A DNA stretch of 64,000 bases from Sodaliphilus pleomorphus (GCF_009676955.1 NZ_CP045696.1:1557001-1621000); one strand, 5' to 3'; shown: positions 53,335 through 62,297, counted from the stretch's first letter. Made by a program: numbers and translations. The notes: generated from the sequence alone by a model not told the origin.

Positions 53335-55011
53335 ATGAACAACGAACTGAGCATATACTGCACCAATACCAAAGAATATATCCCCGTCTCGGGCGGCGAC
53401 ACGCTGCAAGAGGTGTATGACACCATCAAGCACCGCCTGGGCTTCGAGCCAATATGCGCCCGCGTCAACAACCGCACCGAGGACCTGCGCTTTCCCATCT
53501 ACAACAACCGCCAGGTCGAGTTTCTCGACATGCAGTCGGCCAGCGGGCAGCGCGTCTACACCCGCTCGCTGTGCATGATACTCTACAAGGCCATCGCCGA
53601 CTTGTATCCCGGCAAGCGGCTCATCATCGAGCACACCGTGAGCGGCGGCATGTACTGCAACTTCAAGCACGAGCACACGCCCATAGGTGCCGACACCGTC
53701 AAAGCCCTCAAGAAGCGCATGCACGAGATCGTTGAGGCCAACCTCACCTTCAAGCGCCAGGAGCGCCTCACCAGCGACGTGGTAGAGATGTTCAAGAAGC
53801 AAGGGCTGCACGACAAGGTGCGGCTGCTCACCGGCTCCAAAGACCTCTACACCGTGTACTACAAGCTCGACAACGTGATCGACAGCTACTATGGCCCGCT
53901 GGCACCGAGCACGGGCTACATCAAGACCTTCGACCTGGTGCCCTACAACCGCGGCATGCTGCTGCTGGGCATTGACAAGGCCCATCCCGAGCAGCCAGCC
54001 AAGATGGTCGACCAGAAGAAACTGTTCAAGGCCTTTGAAGACTACGAGGCCTTCAACTGCGTGATCAACGTGGCCGACGTGGGCGAGCTCAACGAGGCCA
54101 TACGCACCAAGCAGGCCGGCAACCTCATCAACGTGGCCGAGGCCCTGCACGCCAAGATGTTCTCAAAGATTGCCGACGACATCGCCCGCCGCTTCAAGAA
54201 GGGCGGCGCACGCGTGGTGCTCATCGCCGGACCCTCGTCGAGCGGCAAGACCACCTCGTCAAAGCGACTGGCCATCCAGTTGATCACCAATTATATCAAG
54301 CCCAAAGTCATCAGCCTCGACAACTACTTTGTCGACCGCTCGCGCACGCCTCGCGACGAGAGCGGCGACTACGACTACGAGAGTCTCTATGCGCTCGACC
54401 TCGACCAGTTCAACCAGGATATCACCGACCTCATCGCCGGCAAAGAGGTGAAAATGCCCACCTACAACTTTGAGACCGGCCACCGCGAGTACCGCGAGGG
54501 CAACGTGATGAAGCTCGAGAAAGACAACATCCTGCTCATGGAGGGCATACACGGCCTCAACCCCGAGCTCACCAAGCTCATCCCCGAGGAGCAGAAATTC
54601 CGCGTCTACGTCTCGGCCCTGACCACACTCAACATCGACGACCACAACTGGATACCCACCACCGACAACCGCCTGCTGCGCCGCATCGTGCGCGACTACA
54701 AGTACCGCGGCGCCAGCGCCCAGGACACCATAGCCCGCTGGCCCAGCGTGCGCCGCGGCGAGGAGAAGTGGATATTCCCCTTCCAGGAGAATGCCGACGC
54801 CATGTTCAACTCCTCGCTGCTCTTTGAGCTGGCCGTGATGAAGAACTATGCCGAGCCCATCTTGCGCCAGGTGCCGGTCAACGTGCCCGAGTATGACGAG
54901 GCCCACCGCCTGCTGCGCTTCTTGAGCTACTTTGAGCCGCTGGGCGAGAAAGACATCCCCACCACCAGCCTGCTGCGCGAGTTTCTGGGCGGCAGCAGCT
55001 TCCACTATTGA
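53335..55011 (+). CDS. TGS-domain uridine kinase-like protein
   Basis: 558 residues from the ATG at 53335. Three parts: a TGS domain (about 1-60, ELSIYCTNTKEYIPVSGGDT); a threonyl-tRNA-synthetase second-additional-domain-like part (about 65-220, YPGKRLIIEHTVSGGMYCNF); and a C-terminal P-loop kinase of the uridine kinase/phosphoribulokinase type (about 285-540) with GPSSSGKTTSSKRL, SLDNYFVDRSRTPRDESGDY and LLMEGIHGLNP. This three-part layout is widespread in Bacteroidetes and Firmicutes and is annotated as nucleoside kinase. True substrate unknown. The frame opens at 53308, but the second ATG is followed by typical family sequence. Confidence 0.88.
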   Translation: MNNELSIYCTNTKEYIPVSGGDTLQEVYDTIKHRLGFEPICARVNNRTEDLRFPIYNNRQVEFLDMQSASGQRVYTRSLCMILYKAIADLYPGKRLIIEHTVSGGMYCNFKHEHTPIGADTVKALKKRMHEIVEANLTFKRQERLTSDVVEMFKKQGLHDKVRLLTGSKDLYTVYYKLDNVIDSYYGPLAPSTGYIKTFDLVPYNRGMLLLGIDKAHPEQPAKMVDQKKLFKAFEDYEAFNCVINVADVGELNEAIRTKQAGNLINVAEALHAKMFSKIADDIARRFKKGGARVVLIAGPSSSGKTTSSKRLAIQLITNYIKPKVISLDNYFVDRSRTPRDESGDYDYESLYALDLDQFNQDITDLIAGKEVKMPTYNFETGHREYREGNVMKLEKDNILLMEGIHGLNPELTKLIPEEQKFRVYVSALTTLNIDDHNWIPTTDNRLLRRIVRDYKYRGASAQDTIARWPSVRRGEEKWIFPFQENADAMFNSSLLFELAVMKNYAEPILRQVPVNVPEYDEAHRLLRFLSYFEPLGEKDIPTTSLLREFLGGSSFHY

Positions 55012-55070
55012 TGCCTCCCCCGGCAGGCAATGCCCCCACACGAGGCCCACTGCGTCTACACAATTTCGCA

Positions 55071-55098
55071 ACGGGTGTGCAACAACTTGCACACCCGT
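55071..55098 (+). terminator. Hairpin after the TGS-kinase gene
   Basis: ACGGGTGTGCAA pairs perfectly with TTGCACACCCGT around CAAC; there is no direct T-run. Confidence 0.6.
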
Positions 55099-55162
55099 TG
55101 TGCTTGTGTGATATTTTAACCATTTTTTAAACTAAATTTAAAACCAGGTGTTGCTTCTTAAT

Positions 55163-55170
55163 TATTTTTG
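55163..55170 (+). promoter_or_regulatory. -7 element of the XRE-cupin gene
   Basis: TATTTTTG, 21 bases before the ATG at 55192. Confidence 0.5.
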
Positions 55171-55191
55171 CCTGAAAAATTAATAATCACA

Positions 55192-55752
55192 ATGAGCGAC
55201 AGAGAAAATATACAGCAGGTTGCCAGCAGGTTGCGCGGATTGCGCGACGCCCTCGAGCTCACCACCGCACAAGTGGCCGAAGCCACCGGCATCGACGAGC
55301 AGACCTACTTGAACTACGAGAGCGGGAATTTTGACATTCCCATCAGTTTTGTGCAAAACCTGGCCCAGCGCTACGGCGTGCAAGTGCCCGAACTCCTGTT
55401 TGGCAGCAGCCCCAAGATGCGGTCCTACTATGTGACCCGTGCTGGCACCGGCGCCCGCGTTGAGCGCTCGCGGGCCTACAGCTACGAGTCGCTGGCCGAG
55501 GGCTTTGCCGACCGCATCATGCACCCCTTCATGGTCACGATCGACCCAGCCAGCAACGACCAGGCACGGCCCAACACCCACGCCGGCCAGGAGTTCAACT
55601 ATGTGGTGAGCGGCCGCGTAGAGCTGCACATAGGCAGCCGCGCTATTGCGATGAGTGCCGGCGACAGCATCACCTTCAACGCCCAGATGCCCCACTACAT
55701 GCACGCCCTCGACGGCAAGCCGGCACAGTTCCTGGCCATCATCGCCCAGTGA
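55192..55752 (+). CDS. XRE-family regulator with cupin sensor domain
   Basis: 186 residues from the ATG at 55192. The N-terminal helix-turn-helix (about 8-65) reads LRGLRDALELTTAQVAEATG and YLNYESGNFDIP. The C-terminal cupin (about 100-185) shows HAGQEFNYVVSGRVELHIG and GDSITFNAQMPHYMHAL. The two-domain form senses a small molecule and binds DNA. It stands 117 bases before an acyl-CoA synthetase gene on the same strand, so it probably regulates that gene in response to its substrate or product (inference). Confidence 0.9.
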   Translation: MSDRENIQQVASRLRGLRDALELTTAQVAEATGIDEQTYLNYESGNFDIPISFVQNLAQRYGVQVPELLFGSSPKMRSYYVTRAGTGARVERSRAYSYESLAEGFADRIMHPFMVTIDPASNDQARPNTHAGQEFNYVVSGRVELHIGSRAIAMSAGDSITFNAQMPHYMHALDGKPAQFLAIIAQ

Positions 55753-55869
55753 GCGGCGCCGCCACACACACCCCCACATAAAAGCAAAACACACCCTGCC
55801 TGCCGAGCGAGCGCGCACACACACTACACACAGGGGAAAACAGCAACGACTAAATGACCAAGATTGATT

Positions 55870-57594
55870 ATGATAGAGAAATTTTTAGACAAGATAGACT
55901 TTGATTCCTACGAGGACTTCATGCAGAATTTTCACATCAAGGTTCCCGAGAATTTCAACTTCGCCTACGACGTGGTCGACGAGTGGGCGCGCATCGAGCC
56001 CCACAAGAAAGCCCTGCTGTGGACCAACGACAAGGGCCTCGAGCACCAGTTCACCTTTGCCGACGTCAAGCACTACAGCGACCAGGCCGCCAGCTTCTTC
56101 CAGCAGCTGGGCATAGGGCACGGCGACATGGTGATGCTCATCATGAAACGCCGCTACCAGTGGTGGTGGGCCATCACCGCCCTGCACAAGCTGGGCGCAG
56201 TGGCCATACCGGCTACCCACCTGCTCACGCCCGGCGACATCGTGTATCGCTGCAACGCCGCCACCATCAAGGCCATTGTGGCCGTGGGCGACGACGTGGT
56301 CATCGACCACATCGTCGCGGCTCAGCCCCAGTGCCCGTCGGTCAAGGTGTACATCTCTACCGGCCCCAGCGTGCCGCAAGGCTGGTACGACTTCGACAAG
56401 GGCCTCGACGAGGCGCCCGCCTTCCACCGCCCCGAGCACGTCAACACCAACGACGACACCTCGCTCATGTACTTCACCAGCGGCACCAGCGGCGAGCCCA
56501 AGATGGTGGCCCACGACTTTCTCTACCCGCTGGGGCACATCATCACGGCCAAGTACTGGCACAACCTCGACGAGAACTCGCTGCACTTCACCCTGGCCGA
56601 CACAGGCTGGGGCAAAGCCGTGTGGGGCAAGTACTACGGGCAGTGGATAGTGGGCTGCAACGTGTTTGTCTACGACTTCGACAAGTTCAAGCCCGTCGAC
56701 GTGCTTGAGATGATACACCGCTATCACATCACCTCATTCTGCGCTCCGCCCACGGTGTACCGCTTCCTCATACGCGAGGACGTGAAGCGCTACGACTTGA
56801 GCTCGCTCAAGTATTGCACCAACGCCGGCGAGGCCCTCAACCCGTCGGTCTTCGACAAGTGGTACCAGCTCACGGGCATCAAGCTGCACGAGGCCTTCGG
56901 GCAGACCGAGACAACCGCCACCGTGGGCACCTACCCCTGGGTGGAGCCGCGGCCAGGATCGATGGGCAAGGCCAATCCGGGCTACGACATCGACTTGCTC
57001 ACGCCCGACGGCCGCCGCGCCGAGGACGGCGAGCAGGGCGAGATCGTGATACACGTGCCCCAGGGCCACAAGCCGGTGGGCTTGTTCAAGTACTACTACC
57101 GCGACCCCGAGCTCACCCGCGAGCACTTCAACAACGGCATCTACCACACTGGCGACATCGCCTGGCGCGACGAGGACGGCTACTACTGGTTTGTGGGCCG
57201 CAAAGACGATGTGATCAAGTCGTCGGGCTACCGCATTGGCCCCTTCGAGGTCGAAAACGCGCTCATGAAGCACGAGGCCGTGGTGGAGTGTGCCGTGACC
57301 GGTGTCCCCGACGAGGTGCGCGGCATGGCCGTCAAGGCCACCATCGTGCTCTCCAAGGAGTGTGTGGCACGGTGGGTGGGGCAGCCCGGCGGCGTCGACT
57401 TCAACCACGAGTACCGCGGCAAGCAGGTGCCTGCCCTGGTCAAGGACATACAAGACTTTGTGAAGCACACTACCGCCCCCTACAAGTACCCGCGCGTCAT
57501 TGAGTTTGTCGAGGAGCTGCCCAAGACCATAAGCGGCAAGATACGCCGTGTGGAAATACGCGAGCGCGACAAGGCCGCCAGCACGACAAAGTGA
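55870..57594 (+). CDS. AMP-forming acyl-CoA synthetase
   Basis: 574 residues from the ATG at 55870. ANL superfamily: the phosphate loop is YFTSGTSGEPKMV, the adenylate-binding motif LHEAFGQTETT, the hinge region GRKDDVIKSSGYRIGPFEVE, and the catalytic Lys lies in the C-terminal ISGKIRRVEIR. The form resembles acetyl-CoA and medium-chain (ACSM-like) enzymes of Bacteroidetes. The acyl chain cannot be told from the sequence. It is paired with the XRE-cupin gene and ends with a strong terminator. Confidence 0.9.
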   Translation: MIEKFLDKIDFDSYEDFMQNFHIKVPENFNFAYDVVDEWARIEPHKKALLWTNDKGLEHQFTFADVKHYSDQAASFFQQLGIGHGDMVMLIMKRRYQWWWAITALHKLGAVAIPATHLLTPGDIVYRCNAATIKAIVAVGDDVVIDHIVAAQPQCPSVKVYISTGPSVPQGWYDFDKGLDEAPAFHRPEHVNTNDDTSLMYFTSGTSGEPKMVAHDFLYPLGHIITAKYWHNLDENSLHFTLADTGWGKAVWGKYYGQWIVGCNVFVYDFDKFKPVDVLEMIHRYHITSFCAPPTVYRFLIREDVKRYDLSSLKYCTNAGEALNPSVFDKWYQLTGIKLHEAFGQTETTATVGTYPWVEPRPGSMGKANPGYDIDLLTPDGRRAEDGEQGEIVIHVPQGHKPVGLFKYYYRDPELTREHFNNGIYHTGDIAWRDEDGYYWFVGRKDDVIKSSGYRIGPFEVENALMKHEAVVECAVTGVPDEVRGMAVKATIVLSKECVARWVGQPGGVDFNHEYRGKQVPALVKDIQDFVKHTTAPYKYPRVIEFVEELPKTISGKIRRVEIRERDKAASTTK

Positions 57595-57632
57595 AAGAGC
57601 TACAAATTTAACTACCATCCTCAACACAAGCA

Positions 57633-57670
57633 GGCCGCCAGCACAACAATTGTGCTGGCGGCCATTTTCT
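57633..57670 (+). terminator. Terminator after the acyl-CoA synthetase gene
   Basis: GGCCGCCAGCACAA pairs perfectly with TTGTGCTGGCGGCC around CAA, followed by ATTTTCTT. Its left arm repeats the last codons of the gene (GGCCGCCAGCAC near 57574). Confidence 0.85.
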
Positions 57671-57751
57671 TGTAGCGCGTCCGGCAACTCGGCCCAGTGA
57701 GCCCTCGGTACTGCGAGGGCGTGGTGCCAAATGCAACCGCCCCCCAAAAAA

Positions 57752-57780
57752 AATTGCAGCATCGTCACGACGCTGCAATT
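57752..57780 (-). terminator. Minus-strand terminator in the 57.6-58.3 kb gap
   Basis: AATTGCAGC-A-TCGT-C-ACGA-C-GCTGCAATT is a near-perfect dyad with a T-run only on the minus strand. It implies a minus-strand transcript from the right, probably the small gene below. Confidence 0.55.
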
Positions 57781-57882
57781 CCATAAATCTGTGATAAAAA
57801 AAAACTATTATTTGATTTGTTTGCTTGCTTCAATTCAATACAAGCCATGAGCGAGCTCCACACGACAGCCACAACTGTGTGA

Positions 57883-57990
57883 CTATTGTGCACCTTGAAG
57901 ACGAGTCTTCATCTTCTTCTCAAAAAGAAACAAAGCTGTCATTGGCTTCGAGTTATGCATAGCTTGCGCTGTCATTGCACATGCTCTCAT
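57883..57990 (-). CDS. Possible small peptide of 35 residues
   Basis: The frame reads MRACAMTAQAMHNSKPMTAL, then FLFEKK, a Met, and ends RLQGAQ. A TAATTTTG promoter element at 58012-58005 lies 15 bases upstream of the ATG, and a minus-strand terminator follows at 57752. There is no membrane segment or known motif. A longer frame to 58101 starts upstream of the promoter and is less likely. It could equally be a small RNA. Confidence 0.35.
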   Translation of the reverse strand: MRACAMTAQAMHNSKPMTALFLFEKKMKTRLQGAQ

Positions 57991-58004
57991 GTGCTTGTTG
58001 AGTA

Positions 58005-58012
58005 CAAAATTA
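58005..58012 (-). promoter_or_regulatory. -7 element of the small minus-strand transcript
   Basis: TAATTTTG on the minus strand. No good -33 box. The surrounding 690 bases (57595-58286) hold no larger gene. Confidence 0.4.
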
Positions 58013-58286
58013 GAAAATAAAAACGAAAAGATAAAGAATTGGCCATACAAAATAACCAAAAATAGTGTTCTCGAGCCGCATTTCAAGAGCTTCTTGGGCA
58101 CACGCCTGCTTGTGCCAAGCCCTTCGCCTCATGTCGTGTTGGGGAAAAACCCTGCCCAGCCGAAAAAAAACATTTCATTTTGGCCATAAAAGTTCTAATT
58201 TTGAAAATTTTCTCGTAATTTTGAGGCAAACATCTTCTTATTAATAGGTATAAAGGTATTAACCATTTATTTATAACTGTATTCAC

Positions 58287-59768
58287 ATGCTACGTAAAAT
58301 CAGAGTAATACTGGCAGCGGTGTTCTTCACGCTCATCACATTGCTGCTTCTCGACTTTACAGGAGCCACGCATCACTGGCTGGGATGGATGGCCAAGGTC
58401 CAGTTTCTGCCGGCCGTGCTGGCGCTCAATGCCGGTGTCATCATCGGGCTTGTCGTGCTCACGCTCATCTTCGGGCGCATCTACTGCTCGGTAATATGCC
58501 CGCTGGGCGTGTTTCAGGACATCGTGTCGTGGCTGCACGGGCGCAAGAAGAAAAACCGCTTCTTCTACAGCAAGGAAAAGAGATGGCTGCGCTACCCGCT
58601 GCTCGCCGTCTACATCGCAGGCTCGCTTGCCGGCCTGGGCACCATCGTGGCCCTGCTGGCCCCCTACGGCACCTATGGCCGCTTTGTCAACTCGCTGCTG
58701 CAGCCGCTCTACATGTGGGGCAACAACGCTATGGCCTGGGTGGCCGCCAAGGCCGACAGCTACATGTTCTACAGCGCCGATGTGTGGCTCAAGGGCGCGG
58801 CCCCCTTTATCGCAAGCACGGCAATCATCGTGGTTGTGGCCGTGCTGGCCTGGCGTGGCGGCCGCACCTGGTGCAACACGATATGCCCGGTGGGCACCGT
58901 GCTGAGCCTGCTGGCGCGCTTCTCGTGGTTCAAGGTGTATTTTGACCAGGACAAGTGCAAGAAGTGCTCGCTGTGCAGCAAGAATTGCAAATCGGCCTGC
59001 ATCGACTTCAAGAACTACAAGGTCGACTACAGCCGCTGCGTGACCTGCGGCGTGTGTCTCGACCACTGCCACTTCGACGCCCTGCACTACGGCCACCCCA
59101 AGCGCAAGGCCAAGCCCGAAGCCAGCGGCAAGGCCGCGAGCCCGACACGCCGTGCCGTGCTGCTGGGAACAGCCCTGGTGGCTGCCGACGTGGCCATGGC
59201 CACAGCCAAGAAGAAGGTAGACGGCGGCCTGGCCGTGCTCGAGCCCAAGAAAGACCCCGGCCGCTCCACGCCGCTCACGCCTCCAGGCTCGATGAGTGCC
59301 AGCAACATGAGCCAGCACTGCGTGGGCTGCCAGCTGTGTGTGGCCCAGTGCCCCAACGGCGTGCTGCGCCCCTCGAGCGACCCCATGCACTTCATGCAGC
59401 CCGTCATGAGCTACGACCGCGGCGCCTGCCGCCCCGAGTGCACCCGCTGCTCGCAGGTGTGCCCGGCCGGCGCCATCAAGCCCATCACGGCCATCGAGAA
59501 GAGCTCTATCCAGATAGGGCACGCCGTGTGGCGCAAGAAATACTGCGTGGTGGTGACCGACCACGTGCAGTGCGGCAACTGCGCCCGCCACTGCCCGGCC
59601 GGCGCCATACAGATGGTGCCCATCGACCCGGCCGACGACCTGAGCGACCTCATCCCGGCCGTCAACGTCGAGAAATGCATAGGGTGCGGCATGTGCGAGT
59701 ATGTGTGCCCGGCCAGGCCCAACTCGGCCATCTATGTCGAGGGGCACCCCGTGCATCGCATCATTTAG
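58287..59768 (+). CDS. NapH/NosR-type membrane polyferredoxin with internal Tat-like segment
   Basis: 493 residues. The N-terminal membrane part (about 1-215) has four or five helices and the two CxxxCP motifs of the NapH/NosR group (YCSVICPLG at 66-74, WCNTICPVG at 195-203). A first ferredoxin domain (about 220-265) carries CKKCSLC and CVTCGVCLDHC. Then SPTRRAVLLGTALVAADVAM (286-304) looks like a Tat signal in mid-protein. A second ferredoxin block (about 345-475) has CVGCQLC, CTRCSQVCP, CGNCARHCP and CIGCGMCEYVCP. The protein probably passes electrons from the membrane to the exported partners encoded next. It starts a three-gene operon; the gap to the next gene is 66 bases. Confidence 0.88.
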   Translation: MLRKIRVILAAVFFTLITLLLLDFTGATHHWLGWMAKVQFLPAVLALNAGVIIGLVVLTLIFGRIYCSVICPLGVFQDIVSWLHGRKKKNRFFYSKEKRWLRYPLLAVYIAGSLAGLGTIVALLAPYGTYGRFVNSLLQPLYMWGNNAMAWVAAKADSYMFYSADVWLKGAAPFIASTAIIVVVAVLAWRGGRTWCNTICPVGTVLSLLARFSWFKVYFDQDKCKKCSLCSKNCKSACIDFKNYKVDYSRCVTCGVCLDHCHFDALHYGHPKRKAKPEASGKAASPTRRAVLLGTALVAADVAMATAKKKVDGGLAVLEPKKDPGRSTPLTPPGSMSASNMSQHCVGCQLCVAQCPNGVLRPSSDPMHFMQPVMSYDRGACRPECTRCSQVCPAGAIKPITAIEKSSIQIGHAVWRKKYCVVVTDHVQCGNCARHCPAGAIQMVPIDPADDLSDLIPAVNVEKCIGCGMCEYVCPARPNSAIYVEGHPVHRII

Positions 59769-59834
59769 TACACTCCACACACTTGCCGCAACCGGCAATT
59801 TTCACACACTCACGCAAAAAAAAGAATTGGAACA

Positions 59835-61253
59835 ATGGAAACCAACGACAACAATAAAAAGAGCAAAATATTCAGCCGCCGCACCTTTCTCAAGGGCCTG
59901 GGCCTCACGGGCGCAGCCACGGCTGTGCCCGCCATCGTGAGCTGCGCCTCGGGTGGTGACGACGACGGCGGCAACGAGCCCCCCAAGGGCAAAATGACCT
60001 ACCGCACCAATCCCAAGACGGGCCAGAAGGTGTCGCTGCTGGGCTACGGCATGATGCGCCTGCCCACCCTCAACTCGCACCCTGGCGAGCGCCAGAGTGG
60101 CACCGGCATCATCGACCAGAAGATGGTGCAGCAAGAGGTGGACTATGCCATCGAGCACGGTGTGAACTACTTCGACACCTCGCCAGCCTACTGCCAGGGC
60201 AAGAGCGAGGCCGCCCTGGGCCAGGCCCTGTCCAAGCACAAGCGCAGCGACTACTATGTGGCCACCAAGATGAGCAACTTCCAGGACTTCGACTTCGACA
60301 ACTCGGTGAAGATGTTTCACGACTCGCTCAAGTACCTCAAGGTCGACTACATCGACTACTACCTGCTCCACGCCGTGGGCATGGGCGCCAACGGCATGGC
60401 CAGCCTCATGGCCCGCTTCATCGACAACGGCCTGCTCGACTACCTGCTCAAGCAGCGCGACAAGGGCACCATCAAGAACCTGGGCTTCTCCTATCACGGC
60501 GACATCAAGGTCTTCGACTACCTGCTCTCGATGCACGACAAGTACCGCTGGGACTTTGTGCAAATCGAGCTCAACTACCTCGACTGGAACCACGCCCATG
60601 AGATCAACGAGGTCAACACCAATGCCTCCTATCTCTACGCCGAGCTCGAGAAGCGCCACATCCCGGCTGTGGTGATGGAACCCCTGCTGGGCGGCCGTCT
60701 GAGCAACCTGCCCGACAAAATCGTGGCCGAGCTCAAGCGCCGCGACCCCGAGCACTCGGTGGCCAGCTGGGCCTTCCGCTACGCCGGCTCCAAGCCCAAT
60801 GTGCTCACCGCCCTGAGCGGCATGACCTATATGGAGCACCTGAAAGATAACCTGCTCACCTACTGCCCGCTCAAGCCCCTGAGCCAGGCCGAAATGACCT
60901 ATCTCGAAGAGGACATCGCCAAGCAGATTGTGAACTACAAGACCGTGCCCTGCAACGACTGCAAGTATTGCATGCCCTGCCCCTACGGCGTCGACATCCC
61001 AGCCATCTTTGTGCACTACAACAAGTGCTTGAGCGCCAACCAGGTGCCCATGAGCAAGCAGACCGACACCTATGCCGCCGCCCGCCGCGCCTTCCTCATA
61101 GGCTACGACCGCAGCGTGCCCAAGCTGCGCCAGGCCGACCACTGCATAGGGTGCGGCCAGTGTGTGCCTCACTGCCCGCAACGCATCAAGATACCGCAAG
61201 AGCTGCACCGCATAGGCCGCTATGTAGAATCGCTAAAACAAAATCCAGCATGA
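59835..61253 (+). CDS. Tat-exported aldo/keto reductase with two iron-sulphur motifs
   Basis: 472 residues. A Tat signal (FSRRTFLKGLGLTGAA) ends in a lipobox-like IVSC (Cys37), so it is probably an exported lipoprotein. The aldo/keto reductase barrel (about 55-340) keeps the active-site Asp (YFDTSPAY), Lys (YVATKMS) and His (YLLHAVG). Two Cys clusters lie at the C-terminus: CNDCKYCMPCP (from 372) and CIGCGQCVPHCP (from 436). The cytoplasmic relatives use NADPH; in the periplasm a soluble nicotinamide is unlikely, so electrons may come through the clusters (inference). Its stop overlaps the next start as ATGA. Confidence 0.88.
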   Translation: METNDNNKKSKIFSRRTFLKGLGLTGAATAVPAIVSCASGGDDDGGNEPPKGKMTYRTNPKTGQKVSLLGYGMMRLPTLNSHPGERQSGTGIIDQKMVQQEVDYAIEHGVNYFDTSPAYCQGKSEAALGQALSKHKRSDYYVATKMSNFQDFDFDNSVKMFHDSLKYLKVDYIDYYLLHAVGMGANGMASLMARFIDNGLLDYLLKQRDKGTIKNLGFSYHGDIKVFDYLLSMHDKYRWDFVQIELNYLDWNHAHEINEVNTNASYLYAELEKRHIPAVVMEPLLGGRLSNLPDKIVAELKRRDPEHSVASWAFRYAGSKPNVLTALSGMTYMEHLKDNLLTYCPLKPLSQAEMTYLEEDIAKQIVNYKTVPCNDCKYCMPCPYGVDIPAIFVHYNKCLSANQVPMSKQTDTYAAARRAFLIGYDRSVPKLRQADHCIGCGQCVPHCPQRIKIPQELHRIGRYVESLKQNPA

Positions 61254-62185
61254 GCAACACCCGCAACAATAACATCATCACCCGACGCTCGGCACTCAAG
61301 TTGCTGGGCCTCACCACCGCGGCCCTGGCTGCAGGCGGCACCTCGGCCATGCTCGAGAGCTGCACCGCCCACGGGCCAGGCAAGAAAAAAAACAACCGCA
61401 TCGTGCTCTACTTCACCGGCACCGGCAACAGCCTCTATGTGGCCAAGTCACTGGCTGGCGACAACATCGTGAGCATCCCCGCTGCCCTGCGCGACAAGCG
61501 CTACAACTATGAGGCCGACGAGATAGGACTGGTCTATCCAAAATACGGCCCTGTACCCCAAATCGTGCAAGACTTCCTGGCCAAGGCCCGGCTCAAGTGC
61601 AACTATTTCTTTGCCCTCATCACCTATGGCCACAACCTCAAGCCCAAAGACCCGGCCAACTTGCTGAAGGTGCTCGAGGGCAAGGTCAAGGTCGACTACC
61701 TCAACGGCGTGCACATGGTCGACAACCGCCTCTACAAGTGCGACATGGCACAAAACATCAAGCAAAGCGGCAGCCTCAATGTCGACGCTGCCATTGCCGC
61801 CATTAAAAAAGACATCGACAAGAGTAAGCACTACATTGTGGAGCCGCCCACCCCCGAGCCGTCCAAGGGCAAAGACCAGGGCAAGAAGCCCCACGACAAG
61901 CCCGAGGCCACAGCCCAGACCATGTTTGAAATCACCGAGGCCTGCATCGGGTGCGGCATCTGCGTGCAAGTGTGCCCCCGAGGCGACTACAAGGTGGTCG
62001 ACGACGTGGCCGTGGCCCAGGGACCCTGCGAGCGGTGCCTGGCCTGCGCACAAAACTGCCCCCAGCTGGCCATCACCCCCGTCGCGGGCGACGTCAACCC
62101 CAAGGCCCGCTACCGCAACCCCAACGTGTCGCTGCGCGAGATCGAGCGCAGCAACTGCCAGAGCCTCATCGTCTCGCCCATTTAG
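61250..62185 (+). CDS. Tat-exported flavodoxin-ferredoxin fusion (EFR1-like)
   Basis: 311 residues from the ATG overlapping the previous stop. A Tat signal (TRRSALKLLGLTTAALAAGG) is followed by a Cys (LESC, residue 42). The flavodoxin domain has the FMN phosphate loop FTGTGNSLYVAKSL (about 54-67). The C-terminal ferredoxin has CIGCGICVQVCPRG and CERCLACAQNCP. EFR1-type proteins are otherwise cytoplasmic; export of one is unusual. A Lys/Pro-rich linker separates the domains. A terminator follows at 62229. Confidence 0.85.
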   Translation: MSNTRNNNIITRRSALKLLGLTTAALAAGGTSAMLESCTAHGPGKKKNNRIVLYFTGTGNSLYVAKSLAGDNIVSIPAALRDKRYNYEADEIGLVYPKYGPVPQIVQDFLAKARLKCNYFFALITYGHNLKPKDPANLLKVLEGKVKVDYLNGVHMVDNRLYKCDMAQNIKQSGSLNVDAAIAAIKKDIDKSKHYIVEPPTPEPSKGKDQGKKPHDKPEATAQTMFEITEACIGCGICVQVCPRGDYKVVDDVAVAQGPCERCLACAQNCPQLAITPVAGDVNPKARYRNPNVSLREIERSNCQSLIVSPI

Positions 62186-62228
62186 CCCCAGGCCCGGCAA
62201 TCTCGACACATGCATCACAACAAAATGA

Positions 62229-62262
62229 GGAGATTTCGGCCCTGCCGTGATCTCCTTTTTTT
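62229..62262 (+). terminator. Terminator of the iron-sulphur operon
   Basis: GGAGAT-TT-CGGC pairs with GCCG-TG-ATCTCC around CCT, followed by seven T. Confidence 0.85.
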
Positions 62263-62289
62263 CAATTTCCAATCTAAAGCACTTTTTTG

Positions 62290-62297
62290 TAACTTTG
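62290..62297 (+). promoter_or_regulatory. -7 element of recF
   Basis: TAACTTTG ends 7 bases before the recF ATG, which makes the mRNA nearly leaderless. Confidence 0.55.

Noticed and set aside
58083..58286. A 67-residue minus-strand frame before the iron-sulphur operon
   Set aside because: AT-rich with no motif, overlaps the likely promoter region of the operon and has no promoter of its own.
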